The notes under the pieces are model-generated. The model saw nothing but the letters and a program-made list of their open reading frames with translations. It did not search any database and was not told the DNA's origin. Shown in pieces: positions 50,648-60,179 of a stretch of DNA of 64,000 nt. Both the position numbers and the translations under genes were made by a program. How positions within the stretch are numbered: the stretch's first letter is position 1; each line of letters opens with the position of its first letter. The stretch lies in NCBI RefSeq assembly GCF_013409985.1, contig NZ_JACCBY010000005.1, positions 62,001 to 126,000 on the forward strand. Reading direction: 5' to 3'. The stretch is from Sphingomonas melonis. GTDB lineage: Bacteria; Pseudomonadota; Alphaproteobacteria; Sphingomonadales; Sphingomonadaceae.

Positions 50648-53175
50648 AAGCGGACGCCAAGCGTGCCGAACACCGTCCGCCCCGTCGCGACCTGTGCGAA
50701 ATGCGTAGTGTAGACCTGGCTGTAATACACCTTGTCCGTCAGGTTCTGCGCGTTGACGCTGAGATCGACAGTGTCGGTCAGCTTGATGTTGGCGCGGGCA
50801 TCGAACCGCCAGTAGCTCGGCGCTTCGCGGACGAGCAGCTTGGTCGCCGGGTTGACGGTCACCACACCGGCGGCATTCTGCACCGCCGCGCGATCGTCCG
50901 CGAACCCGGCGATCTGCTTGCTCATGTAGATCGCGGTGCCGCCGAGTTCGAGCCGATGCCACAGCGTCACGTTGGTGGTGGCGGTGAAGCTGTCGCGGGC
51001 GGTCTGCGGCATCTGGCGACCGGTGGCGACCGACGCGACCTGCACCGGCTGCGCCGCCCGTATCACCCTGTTGTTGCTACCGAGCAGCGCGGGTGCGGTC
51101 AGCACCGTATAGCCGCCGTCGACGACCTTCGGATCGAGATGCGTATAGCCGCCGAAGACCGTCCAGCCCGGCAGGATCGTCCCGGTGGCTCCCAGTTCCA
51201 CCCCACGGATGCGCGACTGGCCGATGAACTGGACGGTATTGTCCGGCCCGGTCACGCGCGCATTGTCGATGTCGGTCTGGAACGCGGCCGCGGTCAGCAG
51301 CAGTTTCTCGCCGAGCAAGGTCGCCTTCGCGCCGACCTCATAGGATTTGGTCTTTTGCGGCTTGAGCAGGTCGACGATCGCCGCGGTCGCCGCAGTGGTC
51401 GGCAGCGCATTGTCCTCGCGCCCTTCACCAAGCAGGCTGTTCGGCGGCGTCGCCGCGGTGGCATAGCTTGCATAGAGGCTGGTGTCCGGCGTCGGCTTGA
51501 AGATCAGGCCAGCCTGCCAGTTGAACAGCTCGTCGGTACGCTTGATCTGGAACTGTGTCGCGCCGGGCAGCCGCGTCGTCGACGAAAAGCGATCGTAGCG
51601 CAGGCCGAGGTTGAGGATCAGTTGCGGCACCAGCGTGATCGAGTCGAAGGCATAGGCCGCGCGCGTATCGCCGTCGTTCTGCGTCTCGCCGGCCAGTCCG
51701 ATCCGCGCCACCGGCAGCGGCGTGGTCGAGGTGTCGCTGGCATAGGCGATCCAGGGGTCGTTCGGATTGGGATTGAACAGGCTGGTGCAATAGCTGCGCG
51801 CCAGCGTCGCGGTGTTGCAGCGCGGGCTGACCGTGCTGCCCGCCGCCAGGAGCGCGCTGCCGGCCGCGTTGAACAGGCCCGGCGTGATATAGGTGCCACG
51901 CCGCGACGTCTCCCACGCCAATTCGGTCCCGGCGGCAAAGCTGTGCGCGACGCTGCCGGTGGTGAACGTGCCGTAGAGGTCGGTCTGGTTGACGATGCTC
52001 TGGGTATAGCCGTAGCGCGTGTTGGTCCGCCGCCACGCATAGCCGCCGCTGGTCAGGTCGCCGCGGGTGCCCGCCGCGCCGGTCGTCGGATTGGTCGCGG
52101 TCGTGCCATAGACATTGCCCTGGCTGTCGTCGGGCATCGACATGATATAATTCTGGTCGGTGTGGGTGAAGCGCGCGGTGTTGCGGAGCGTGATGCCACC
52201 GAAATCATGTTCGGCACGTAGCGTCGCCTGATGCGTCTTGGTGTCGCGGAAGTCGCGGCCGGTCAGGCCGTAGAAGACCGAACGATCGACATAGCCGGTC
52301 TGCCCGCCGCGCGTCGTGATCGTGCCGAGCGCCGGTCGCGAGACGATCGTCCCCGTCCCCGGCGCATTGCCGATCGTATAGAGATAGGGGATGCCCGCAT
52401 CGGGCAGTTCATGGCTTTCGAGGTAATAATAGCTCGCGGTCAGCCGCGTCGGCGTGCCGAGGCCGAGCGTCACCGACGGCGCGACGCCCCAGCGGCGTGC
52501 ATAGAGCGCATCGCGCCCGGCGATGTCCTGATCGTGCCACAGCCCTTCGATCCGGAACGCCGCCATCTCGCCGAGCTTGAGGTTGAGGTCGGCGGTGACG
52601 CGCTTGAAATCGGCATTGCCATAGCTGCCGGTGACGCTGCCGAAATCGTCAAGCTGCGGCAGCTTCGAGATGATGTTGATCGTACCACCGGCAGAGCCGC
52701 GGCCGCCCAAGGTGGAGTCGGAGCCGCGGACGATCTGGATCGTCTCGGTCGCGAAGACTTCGCGGCTCTGCGCGCCGATATCGCGGACGCCGTCGACATA
52801 GATGCTGCCCTGCGTGTCGAAGCCGCGGATGAACGGTCGATCGCCGAGCGGGTTGCCGCCCTCCGCCGCACCGAAGGTGATGCCCGGCACGGTGCGGAGC
52901 GCATCCTGCAGGCTGACCGAGCCGGTTTGCTGGATGACCTCCTTGGGGATCAGCACGATCGACCGCGGCGTGTTGATCAGCGGCGCCACCGCCTTGGGAT
53001 CGTCGGTGCGGCGGACACGCTCGCCGGTGACGAGGATGTCGTCGGGATCGCGACGCTGGTCGGGATCGGAAACCGGTGTCGCCGTCGGTTTGGCCGCATC
53101 CTCGGCATAGGCGGGCAGCGTATGGAACGCGCCGACGCACGACAAGGCCAGGAACGAAACCGACGACTTGGACAT
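50644..53175 (-). CDS. TonB-dependent siderophore receptor (Fiu-like)
   Basis: An 843-residue outer-membrane receptor for catecholate-type ferric siderophores. A signal peptide ends near LPAYA (residue 24). The plug domain holds INTPRSIVLIPKEVIQQTG, LQDALRTVPGITFGA and RPFIRGFDTQGSIYVDGVRD. The barrel ends in aromatic FGTLGVRF. It is the first gene of the fiu-sel1-piuC operon. Upstream are a -35 TTGACA and a Fur-like box; the ribosome site AAGGGGG lies in a CCCTTAT/ATAAGGG hairpin. Confidence 0.88.
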   Translation of the reverse strand: MSKSSVSFLALSCVGAFHTLPAYAEDAAKPTATPVSDPDQRRDPDDILVTGERVRRTDDPKAVAPLINTPRSIVLIPKEVIQQTGSVSLQDALRTVPGITFGAAEGGNPLGDRPFIRGFDTQGSIYVDGVRDIGAQSREVFATETIQIVRGSDSTLGGRGSAGGTINIISKLPQLDDFGSVTGSYGNADFKRVTADLNLKLGEMAAFRIEGLWHDQDIAGRDALYARRWGVAPSVTLGLGTPTRLTASYYYLESHELPDAGIPYLYTIGNAPGTGTIVSRPALGTITTRGGQTGYVDRSVFYGLTGRDFRDTKTHQATLRAEHDFGGITLRNTARFTHTDQNYIMSMPDDSQGNVYGTTATNPTTGAAGTRGDLTSGGYAWRRTNTRYGYTQSIVNQTDLYGTFTTGSVAHSFAAGTELAWETSRRGTYITPGLFNAAGSALLAAGSTVSPRCNTATLARSYCTSLFNPNPNDPWIAYASDTSTTPLPVARIGLAGETQNDGDTRAAYAFDSITLVPQLILNLGLRYDRFSSTTRLPGATQFQIKRTDELFNWQAGLIFKPTPDTSLYASYATAATPPNSLLGEGREDNALPTTAATAAIVDLLKPQKTKSYEVGAKATLLGEKLLLTAAAFQTDIDNARVTGPDNTVQFIGQSRIRGVELGATGTILPGWTVFGGYTHLDPKVVDGGYTVLTAPALLGSNNRVIRAAQPVQVASVATGRQMPQTARDSFTATTNVTLWHRLELGGTAIYMSKQIAGFADDRAAVQNAAGVVTVNPATKLLVREAPSYWRFDARANIKLTDTVDLSVNAQNLTDKVYYSQVYTTHFAQVATGRTVFGTLGVRF

Positions 53176-53177
53176 TG

Positions 53178-53228
53178 CAACCCCCTTATTTATAAGGGCT
53201 CGCTATTGCGAGGCGTTCGCACTGTCAA
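53178..53228 (-). promoter_or_regulatory. fiu promoter with Fur-like box and leader hairpin
   Basis: On the minus strand TTGACA (53223-53228) is followed after 17 bp by a weak -10 TAGCGA. The palindrome TGCGA-N5-TCGCA (53207-53221) fills the spacer, the shape of an alphaproteobacterial Fur site, so iron-bound Fur would block polymerase. Downstream CCCTTAT/ATAAGGG (about 53182-53197) pairs part of the ribosome site. Confidence 0.6.
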
Positions 53229-53246
53229 CGGTAATGCGTGGCATTC

Positions 53247-53525
53247 TCACTCGGCGCGGTCGCCCGGATCACCCCGTACCCGATCGAACAGCCAACTCCG
53301 CAACGCGCTGGCCAGATTGGGCGGGTCGTCCGCCGCGATGCGCAGCACGTCGATCTGCGCGACCAGTGCCGACAGCGGCAGCGCATGCGCGACCGCAGCC
53401 GCCTCCAGCGCGTGCCAGAACGCGGGCTCGAGACTGATCGAGGTTTGATGACCGGCGATCGTCATCGACCGTTTCACCGGTCCCTCAAACCCGAACGACG
53501 GCGGCTGGATGGCGGAGGGAGGCAT
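53247..53525 (-). CDS. Ribbon-helix-helix protein (RHH_4)
   Basis: A 92-residue protein with KRSMTIAGHQTSISLEPAFW and HALPLSALVAQIDVLRI, the pattern of the RHH_4 family common in alphaproteobacteria. It is probably a small DNA-binding dimer; the target is unknown. It lies upstream of fiu on the same strand, but the fiu promoter sits between them. Confidence 0.75.
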   Translation of the reverse strand: MPPSAIQPPSFGFEGPVKRSMTIAGHQTSISLEPAFWHALEAAAVAHALPLSALVAQIDVLRIAADDPPNLASALRSWLFDRVRGDPGDRAE

Positions 53526-53618
53526 GAGCGGGCATGATCCGGACTAAGGGCCGCCCGTCATTGCGGGTTATAACCGCGGCGGCAAGCCGCTCGCGGGCGT
53601 CCGCCGTCGCCATCCGCA

Positions 53619-54635
53619 TCAGGCTGCCTGGGTGATCGCCCCCCAGATCTTCTCGAGCATCGCCTTGGATTCGCGGACATCCGCTTCGATCCTATCCAGC
53701 CGCGCGTCGATATGATGCTGATTGCCGGACAATTCGCGATGCGACGCGATCTGCAAATGCTCGATGCTCTGCCGGACGACCTCGGCGTTCTTCAAAAGGC
53801 CGGCGACCAGCCCGAGCTGCGATGGATCATGGCCGAGATAGGCGCGCAGCAGGCTGTTGCGGTACAAGGTGTTGTAGCGCAGGTGCGTCTTCACGCTGGC
53901 GGTAACGGTATTGGCATAGTTGCCGGCATCCGCCGAAACCCGGATGTGATAATTGGCGAGCGCCTGCCCGAGCAGCGCGATGTCGGCAATCTGAAGCGCG
54001 CGCAGGTTCATATCCCAATCCTCCAGAACCGGCATATGCCCGTTGAGGAAACCCGCGGCGTTCGCGACGCTTCGCCGCCATAGCTGGGCGATCGGCGGGA
54101 TGCGCGGAGTACGGATAACATCGAGGAAGTCGATGACGTCGCCGTCATACCCCTCGACCCTGACGTTTCGCCTCTCGACCACGTCCCCCTGCAGCGTTTC
54201 CTCGATCTGGTTCCACTTGGTCAGCAGCGCTCCGAAACGTCGATTTTCCGTCGCAAGCAGGAACGTTACGCCGCTCTTCAGGAAAGCCGGATCCCAGCTG
54301 TCATCGTCGTCGTGCATCGCAACGAACGCCGACCGCCCCCGGATCATGCCCAGGTTCGCCGCCGCGCCTACGCCGCCGGAGGTAGGATTGTGGATGACGG
54401 TAATGCGGTTGGCCAGCCTGTCGGCAAAGGTGTCGACCAACGCGTCCACCCGTGCCGCCTGTCCGCCGTCATTGACCAGATAGATATGCCAGTTCGTATG
54501 CTGCTGATGGATGACGCTGGACAGTGCCCGGCCGAGCAGCGCCGGACGATCCTTGGTCCGCATGATGACGTCGACGCTGTCCTCGGTCGTATCGTCGCGA
54601 AGCTTCGCCATGCTGTTGGGGAAGATGTTGCTCAT
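53619..54635 (-). CDS. Family 2-like glycosyltransferase
   Basis: A 338-residue GT-A-fold glycosyltransferase. VDVIMRTKDRPALLGRALSS and NDGG (55-58) form the nucleotide-sugar site, and HDDDDSW (108-114) holds the metal-binding acidic motif. The C-terminal third is helical and may form a coiled coil (HHIDARLDRIEADVRESK). Substrate and product are unknown; surface polysaccharide synthesis is usual. It is divergent from sppA. Confidence 0.82.
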   Translation of the reverse strand: MSNIFPNSMAKLRDDTTEDSVDVIMRTKDRPALLGRALSSVIHQQHTNWHIYLVNDGGQAARVDALVDTFADRLANRITVIHNPTSGGVGAAANLGMIRGRSAFVAMHDDDDSWDPAFLKSGVTFLLATENRRFGALLTKWNQIEETLQGDVVERRNVRVEGYDGDVIDFLDVIRTPRIPPIAQLWRRSVANAAGFLNGHMPVLEDWDMNLRALQIADIALLGQALANYHIRVSADAGNYANTVTASVKTHLRYNTLYRNSLLRAYLGHDPSQLGLVAGLLKNAEVVRQSIEHLQIASHRELSGNQHHIDARLDRIEADVRESKAMLEKIWGAITQAA

Positions 54636-54878
54636 GAATGCGGCCAGACCCTTGATAAACTATCGTCATCATAGGATCGACGACACCGCCCCCCGCCGCC
54701 GATCGCGCATTTAGTCGCGGCACCACCCGCACACGGCCATCGGCGGTACGCCGTCATGCAGGATCAGGCGCCCCCGCCGCAGCACTGCCCGCCGCAGCCT
54801 GTATTGTCGCCCTAATACGGGCCGTTGCGCGGCGCCCCGGCCTGCTCTAGCGCTGCACGGGAATAGAAGGAGCATCGC

Positions 54879-56765
54879 GTGAAGCTGGTTCGGGGCGCAT
54901 GGAAGCTGCTGGTGGCGATCAAGGACGGGCTGGTCCTGATCGCGATGCTGCTGTTCTTCGGTCTGCTGTTCGCGGCGCTCAACGCGCGGCCGGGGTCGAA
55001 GGCGATCGTGCCCGGCGCGCTGGTGCTCGATCTCGACGGCACGATCGTCGAACAGCCCGAGGAACAGGCGCCGTTCGCCGCGCTGTCGGGCCAGTCGATG
55101 CCGCGCCAGTATCGCGCCCGCGACGTGCTGCGCGCGATCGACACCGCGCGCACCGATGATCGGGTCAAGGCGCTGGTGCTCGATCTCGACAGCTTCGCCG
55201 GCGGCTACCCCGCGACGCTCAACGAGGTCGCCGAGGCGATCCGCCGCTTCCGCGACACCCGCAAGCCGGTGCTTGCTTATGCCACCGCCTATACCGACGC
55301 CGGCTATCGCCTCGCCGCCAACGCAAGCGAGATCTGGGTCAATCCGCTCGGCGGCACGATCTTCACCGGCCCCGGCGGCAACCAGCTCTATTACAAGGGC
55401 CTGATCGACAAGCTCGGCGTCAACACCCACGTCTATCGCGTCGGCAAGTTCAAGAGCTTCGTCGAACCCTATACCCGTGCCGACCAGAGCCCGGAGGCGC
55501 GCGAGGCGAGCCAGCAGCTGCTCGGCGCGCTGTTCGGCCAGTGGCGCGAGGCGATCGCCAAGGCGCGGCCGAAGGCGCAGGTCGCCGCGTTCCTCGCCAG
55601 CCCCGACCGGCTGATCGTCGCCGCCAACGGCGACATCGCCAAGGCCAATCTGGCGTCGAACCTCGTCGACAAGCTCGGCGACCGCGTCGCCTTCGGCCGC
55701 CGTGTCGCCGCTCTGGTCGGCAGCGATACCAGCAAGCCGGCCGGTACGTTCAACACGATCAAATATGATGCCTGGATCGGCGCAAACCCGCTGCCGAAGA
55801 CCGGCGACAATATCGGCGTCATCACCGTTGCCGGCGACATCGTCGATGGCGAGGGCGGCCCGGGCAGCGCACATGGCGACACGATCGCCAAGCTGATCCT
55901 CGACGGCCTTGCCAAGAAGAATTTGAAGGCGCTGGTCGTGCGCGTCGATTCGCCGGGTGGCTCGGTGCTCGCCTCGGAGCGGATCCGCCTCGCCATCCTC
56001 GAGGCGAAGAAGAAGGGCCTGCCGATCGTCGTGTCGATGGGCGGGCTCGCCGCATCGGGCGGCTATTGGGTGTCGACGCCGGGCGACGTGATCTTCGCCG
56101 AACCCTCGACGATCACCGGGTCGATCGGCATCTTCGGCATCATCCCGACCTTCGAGAAGACGCTCGCCAAGATCGGCGTCACCACCGACGGCGTGAAATC
56201 GACGCCGCTGTCCGGCCAGCCCGACATCTATGCCGGCACCACGCCGCAGCTCGACACGATCCTGCAGGCCGGCATCGAGAACGGCTATCGCCAGTTCCTC
56301 GCCCGCGTCGCCCAGTCGCGCGGGATGACGCCGCAGCGGGTGGACGCGATCGCGCAGGGCCGCGTCTGGGACGGCGGCACCGCGCGGCAGCTCAAGCTGG
56401 TCGACCGGTTCGGTACCGTGCAGGACGCGGTCGCCGAGGCCGCGAAGCGCGCCAAGCTCGACCCGACCAAGGTCCATGCCGAATATCTCGAAAAGGAACC
56501 GGGCTTCGCGTCGCAGATCGCCGCCAGCTTCGCCGATCGCGACGACGATGACGCCGCCGATCAGGCGCGCGGCGGCGACGTCTTCGCGCGGATCGCGGCG
56601 GAGCGGCGCGGGCTGCTCGCGCAGGCGCTCGGCGACGTCAAGCGGCTGGCGTCGGCGGGCTCGGTGCAGGCGCGCTGCCTCGAATGCGGCGGCCTGGGGC
56701 CGAGCGACACCGCGGGGTCGGACGCGCGGCTGCTCGACCTGATCCTCGCGCGCGTGGGACTGTGA
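54879..56765 (+). CDS. sppA: Signal peptide peptidase SppA, long (67K) form
   Basis: A membrane-bound serine protease that breaks down cleaved signal peptides. It has 628 residues with tandem halves, as in E. coli SppA. A transmembrane helix lies near 15-35. The catalytic Lys is in VGKFKSFVEPYTR (Lys192) and the nucleophile in GGLAASGGYW (Ser393). The start is GTG at 54879 with AAGGAG seven bases before. The GNAT gene begins one base after its stop. Confidence 0.93.
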   Translation: MKLVRGAWKLLVAIKDGLVLIAMLLFFGLLFAALNARPGSKAIVPGALVLDLDGTIVEQPEEQAPFAALSGQSMPRQYRARDVLRAIDTARTDDRVKALVLDLDSFAGGYPATLNEVAEAIRRFRDTRKPVLAYATAYTDAGYRLAANASEIWVNPLGGTIFTGPGGNQLYYKGLIDKLGVNTHVYRVGKFKSFVEPYTRADQSPEAREASQQLLGALFGQWREAIAKARPKAQVAAFLASPDRLIVAANGDIAKANLASNLVDKLGDRVAFGRRVAALVGSDTSKPAGTFNTIKYDAWIGANPLPKTGDNIGVITVAGDIVDGEGGPGSAHGDTIAKLILDGLAKKNLKALVVRVDSPGGSVLASERIRLAILEAKKKGLPIVVSMGGLAASGGYWVSTPGDVIFAEPSTITGSIGIFGIIPTFEKTLAKIGVTTDGVKSTPLSGQPDIYAGTTPQLDTILQAGIENGYRQFLARVAQSRGMTPQRVDAIAQGRVWDGGTARQLKLVDRFGTVQDAVAEAAKRAKLDPTKVHAEYLEKEPGFASQIAASFADRDDDDAADQARGGDVFARIAAERRGLLAQALGDVKRLASAGSVQARCLECGGLGPSDTAGSDARLLDLILARVGL

Positions 56766-56766
56766 C

Positions 56767-57327
56767 ATGATCGCGCTGCGCCCCGCCACGCCAGACGATG
56801 CCGCCGCGATCGCGGCGATCTATGCGCCGCACGTGCTCGCCGGCACGGTGTCGTTCGAGACCGAGGCGCCCGATGCACGCACGATGCGCACGCGGATGGC
56901 CTCGTCGGGCGGCCTCTACCCGTGGATCGTCGCGACCAACGGCGCGGCGACCGGCGGCGTGCTCGGTTATGCCTATGCGACGCGCTTCTCCGAGCGGGAC
57001 GCCTATCGCTGGGCGGTCGAGACGACGATCTACATCGCCGATGTCGCGCAGCGGCAGGGCGTCGGCCGGCTGCTGTACGAGGCGCTGGTCGACACGTTGC
57101 GCGCGCAAGGCTTTACCCAGGCGATCGGCCGGATCGCGCTGCCCAACAATGCCTCGATCACGCTGCACGAACAGGTCGGCTTCCGCCGCGCCGGCGTCTT
57201 CCGCGCGATCGGCCACAAACATGGCCAGTGGATCGACGTCGGCTATTGGCAATGCACCCTCGCCGAGCCGACCGCGCAACCGGCAGAGCCGAAGCGCTTC
57301 GCGGACACCGGCGTGGTGCGGGGATAG
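56767..57327 (+). CDS. GNAT N-acetyltransferase (Pat-like)
   Basis: A 186-residue acetyltransferase of the phosphinothricin-acetyltransferase-like group: RPATPDDAAAIAAIYAPHVL, TVSFETEAPD, and the acetyl-CoA loop QRQGVGRLLYEAL. GRIALPNNASITLHEQVGFR and GQWIDVGYWQ complete the pattern. The likely substrates are amino acids or analogues such as methionine sulfone. It follows sppA by one base, so the two are co-transcribed. Confidence 0.88.
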   Translation: MIALRPATPDDAAAIAAIYAPHVLAGTVSFETEAPDARTMRTRMASSGGLYPWIVATNGAATGGVLGYAYATRFSERDAYRWAVETTIYIADVAQRQGVGRLLYEALVDTLRAQGFTQAIGRIALPNNASITLHEQVGFRRAGVFRAIGHKHGQWIDVGYWQCTLAEPTAQPAEPKRFADTGVVRG

Positions 57328-57542
57328 GCCGGCGTTGCCGGTGGGGTGAGCGGAGAGCTGCGCCGGACGCGGTAGGGGCAAGCGGTATGCTGCCCCGGTC
57401 ATCATGGCCCACGACACGCTCTGGCGTCACCACAGGCCGGAAGCGCTACAGAACCATCTACGCACAACAGCTTGCGCGGCACGGGCCAGAGCATACGGCT
57501 CTGGCTATGCCCGTCTAACGCACTTCGGCCAGGCGCCTCCGT

Positions 57543-57890
57543 TCAGGCGACAACATCGACCTTGGTTTCGGGTTTCTTCGGCACCTTGACCACACGCTTT
57601 ATGGCCTCTTCGATCTCACGCGTGATCCCGGCCTGCTGCGCCTTCGAAAGCGCGGCGAATTGCGCTTCGGTCAGGTTGTGGCGCCGCAAGATGTCGTCCC
57701 GGATCCGCTCCGTCGGCGACTTGCGCGCCTCCTTGACGAACTCGGCCGCCCAAAGATCGGCGGTCGCCTTCGGATCGGCGTCGGGCAGCGACGTAGCGGG
57801 CACCGCCCCAATCCGCGTCGACACAGCCCCGCCCGACGATGCCGACAATCGGGTCGCCGAACGGACGCTCCCGACAGATACGACCGACAT
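57543..57890 (-). CDS. Conserved hypothetical protein (115 aa)
   Basis: A 115-residue protein: a Ser/Ala-rich N-terminus of low complexity, then a charged helical part with RIRDDILRRHNLTEAQFAAL and GITREIEEAIKRVVKV. No family is recognised. It is the last host-like gene before the second attachment site. Confidence 0.6.
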   Translation of the reverse strand: MSVVSVGSVRSATRLSASSGGAVSTRIGAVPATSLPDADPKATADLWAAEFVKEARKSPTERIRDDILRRHNLTEAQFAALSKAQQAGITREIEEAIKRVVKVPKKPETKVDVVA

Positions 57891-58075
57891 GCTTGCCTCC
57901 AGCTACTCGCATGGGCCACCGCCCTGCGTAGATAGCTGCATCATAGACGAGCGAAGCGATATCATCACGCGTCGCGCAGAGCGCCATCATCGCGGATGAT
58001 CAAAATGAAAAAGTCTGGCAGCGCCACACGGGCAATGCGTCACCAGCGACACACCATGAGGTGAATATGTGCCGC

Positions 58076-58135
58076 TGGTGACCCCTACGGGAATCGAACC
58101 CGTGCTTCAGCCGTGGAGCCGGAAAATCATTTGTT
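58076..58135 (-). other. 3' tRNA fragment, putative attachment site of prophage 2
   Basis: On the minus strand the sequence ends GCACGGG-TTCGATT-CCCGT-AGGGGTC-A-CCA, a perfect T-arm plus the 3' acceptor strand and CCA. The matching 5' strand GACCCCT and D-arm are absent from the next 100 bases. The piece before the T-arm has a possible long variable arm, as in Leu or Ser tRNAs. A lone 3' end is what remains on the host side when a phage enters a tRNA, so phage DNA should extend to the right, with the whole tRNA beyond the window. Confidence 0.65.
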
Positions 58136-58140
58136 CTCAA

Positions 58141-58590
58141 TAGCCGTTGCCGCTTTTGACCCTCAAGCGCGATCGTTGAATATCAATGAGTTATAGATGC
58201 GGGGGCATTGATCGCCGTGTGTCCCCAAGCGCCATCCGAGCCAGTCGTCGGCGTCCAAGGTTGCAAAGCCTCGCCCTTTGCCGAAGATGAAGCGTTTTGC
58301 AGGCCGAGAGACGCCATCGAGTAGCCTAGGCGGTATCGCTTAAGCGGCCGTATGCGGCTCATGGGATGACCGGGCGCGGACCGGCGTCCCCGATACGGGC
58401 AAAATGATGCCGCTCAGCGCTTCCTTTCTACACGTTCGAGCTTCTAGTTTGGACGATCAGGCGTCCGGCGCCGTCAAGGTGTTTAACCGTGATGCTGCGC
58501 CTGCCGGTTCATTTAACTGATGGTTAACCGCAACAAAAGTTAAGGTTTTCCGGGCTACCGGGTCTGCCGTGGTGCTGTACAAACCACCCC
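58141..58590. other. Gene-free stretch at the left end of prophage 2
   Basis: About 450 bp with no supported gene. It is less GC-rich than the host genes and has GGTTAACCG-like strings near 58525-58530. It probably holds arm-type sites or degraded phage DNA, but nothing specific can be named. Confidence 0.4.
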
Positions 58591-58701
58591 ATGACCCACG
58601 TAACGGACGTGGTCTTGCCGATGTTGGTGCTGATCACGCCGCTGGGGGCGGTGGTGCTGGCGGTCGCGTCGGCGATACGACTCGATCACGAGATCGACTA
58701 A
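58591..58701 (+). CDS. Possible small membrane peptide (36 aa)
   Basis: A 36-codon frame (MTHVTDVVLPMLVLITPLG at the start) with one hydrophobic helix and an acidic end (LDHEID). No ribosome site is evident. It may be an unnoticed membrane peptide or chance; the codon pattern is regular enough to list it. Confidence 0.3.
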   Translation: MTHVTDVVLPMLVLITPLGAVVLAVASAIRLDHEID

Positions 58702-58775
58702 CTTAGGCCAGCACTGGTCGCTCAGGGAGACCGTTCCGGCCGCCGCCGAGCCAAAAAGGCGGGCATACTTCCGCC

Positions 58776-60029
58776 GTGAATCCGATTATTCGACAATTAA
58801 ACAATAGCTTAGCAACGGCATCAAGGTATAGGGCGTCCCATGCCCCGTACGGCGAAGAGGCCGGCGAGGCTCCGGGGGGAGTCGGTTTGGCACATTACCG
58901 TGTACTGGACACGTTTCGCGGCTTATGCGCCGTTGCCGTGGTGATCGCGCACTTCAATGCCGTCAGCATCACGAACAGCTTACCTCTCTTTGTAAGCGGC
59001 TCACTCTACGTCGACTTCTTCTTCGTTCTGAGCGGTTTCGTCATCTACGCTAACTACCGAAATCGACTGACCGATGGGTCATCGATAAAAGATTTCATGT
59101 GGCTGCGCTTCTGGCGATTATACCCTCTGCATCTTGCGGTGCTTATGGCGTTTCTAGCGATTGAGTCTGTCCAGTTGATCGTGCCAGGGCCAGGATCTCA
59201 GAACGCGCCCTTCTCCGCGCCGGGTGAGGACAGTTGGTCGATCGCAATGTATTTCCTTCTCACGCACTCACTGCACACCGTACGCAGCCTGTCCTTCAAT
59301 TGGCCAAGCTGGAGCATCGGCGTGGAGTTCTGGACGTATCTTGTGTTTGCAACTCTGCTCGTTGCAATGCCCCGTCGATGGCCGTTTGCAGCCGCTGGCT
59401 TCGCTACTGCCTGCGTGTGCAGCCTCGCCTTCTTGAGATCCGATCTATTTGCGATGAACGATTTCGGAGTGCTGCGCTGTATATACGGCTTTGCATGCGG
59501 CATAGCCGCCTTCGAGGTTCTTCAGGCACTTCCCGCACCTAAACGCGGAACAGCGCTCGAAGCAGCTGCATTAGCCTCTATCCTGGCGTATCTCGCTTGG
59601 GGCGTGCATGGCCGCGGCTCTTTCGTTGCGCCGGTGGTTTTTGCAGCGTTCATAGTTCTGTTTGCATTCGAGAGTGGTAAGTTCTCCGGCTGGCTGAACC
59701 ACCGCATTTGCCTGCGGATCGGAGATTTGTCCTATTCAATTTACATGACCCACATGTTCTTGGCTAATGTGGTCTTTGTCGGCGTCAGAGCCGCAGGTCG
59801 ATACCTACCGTGGAAGCTGACCACGGGTGTGCAGGATAAGACATCAATCGGCACGAACTTGGCTAACGGTACCATCGCCGAGGTAGTCTTTGTAGGCGTC
59901 GTTATCGCCGTGTCGCACTTCACGTTTCGATATATTGAGACGCCCGCTCGCGATTGGTCTCGCGCAACCCGGTACCGGCCAATGCGTCGACATGTGGCAA
60001 AGATCGCACCATCGGGAGTGATCGACTGA
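58776..60029 (+). CDS. Acyltransferase 3 family membrane protein
   Basis: A 417-residue integral membrane O-acyltransferase (OafA/WecH type) with about ten helices. The catalytic Arg/His pair is in LDTFRGLCAVAVVIAHFN (Arg48, His59), and VDFFFVLSGFVIY and LRFWRLYPLHLAVL are also typical. It probably acetylates a surface sugar such as O-antigen. Its GC content is lower than the neighbours. It lies just inside the putative left end of prophage 2 on the opposite strand from the lysis genes, the usual place for a lysogenic conversion gene that blocks other phages. Confidence 0.85.
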   Translation: MNPIIRQLNNSLATASRYRASHAPYGEEAGEAPGGVGLAHYRVLDTFRGLCAVAVVIAHFNAVSITNSLPLFVSGSLYVDFFFVLSGFVIYANYRNRLTDGSSIKDFMWLRFWRLYPLHLAVLMAFLAIESVQLIVPGPGSQNAPFSAPGEDSWSIAMYFLLTHSLHTVRSLSFNWPSWSIGVEFWTYLVFATLLVAMPRRWPFAAAGFATACVCSLAFLRSDLFAMNDFGVLRCIYGFACGIAAFEVLQALPAPKRGTALEAAALASILAYLAWGVHGRGSFVAPVVFAAFIVLFAFESGKFSGWLNHRICLRIGDLSYSIYMTHMFLANVVFVGVRAAGRYLPWKLTTGVQDKTSIGTNLANGTIAEVVFVGVVIAVSHFTFRYIETPARDWSRATRYRPMRRHVAKIAPSGVID

Positions 60030-60048
60030 TACCTGCGGCAGAATCAAC

Positions 60049-60086
60049 CGATAGGCTCGCGTTGCGGACTGACGAAAAGCCTATCG
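60049..60086. terminator. Bidirectional terminator between convergent genes
   Basis: CGATAGGCT (60049-60057) and AGCCTATCG (60078-60086), a perfect 9-bp inverted repeat with a 20-nt loop, 20 bp after the acyltransferase stop and facing the leftward lysis genes. Confidence 0.5.
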
Positions 60087-60179
60087 ACGAACGGCGGGTC
60101 ACGAGGATACGGGTGCCATCCATGATCACGTACTTGGCAGGCCGCGTTCCGCGAACTGGCCGTCGCCGCGCGCCAAGCG

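Noticed and set aside
58076..58200. A complete tRNA at the second attachment site
   Set aside because: The 5' acceptor GACCCCT, D-arm and anticodon arm cannot be found in the following bases; only the 3' part is present.
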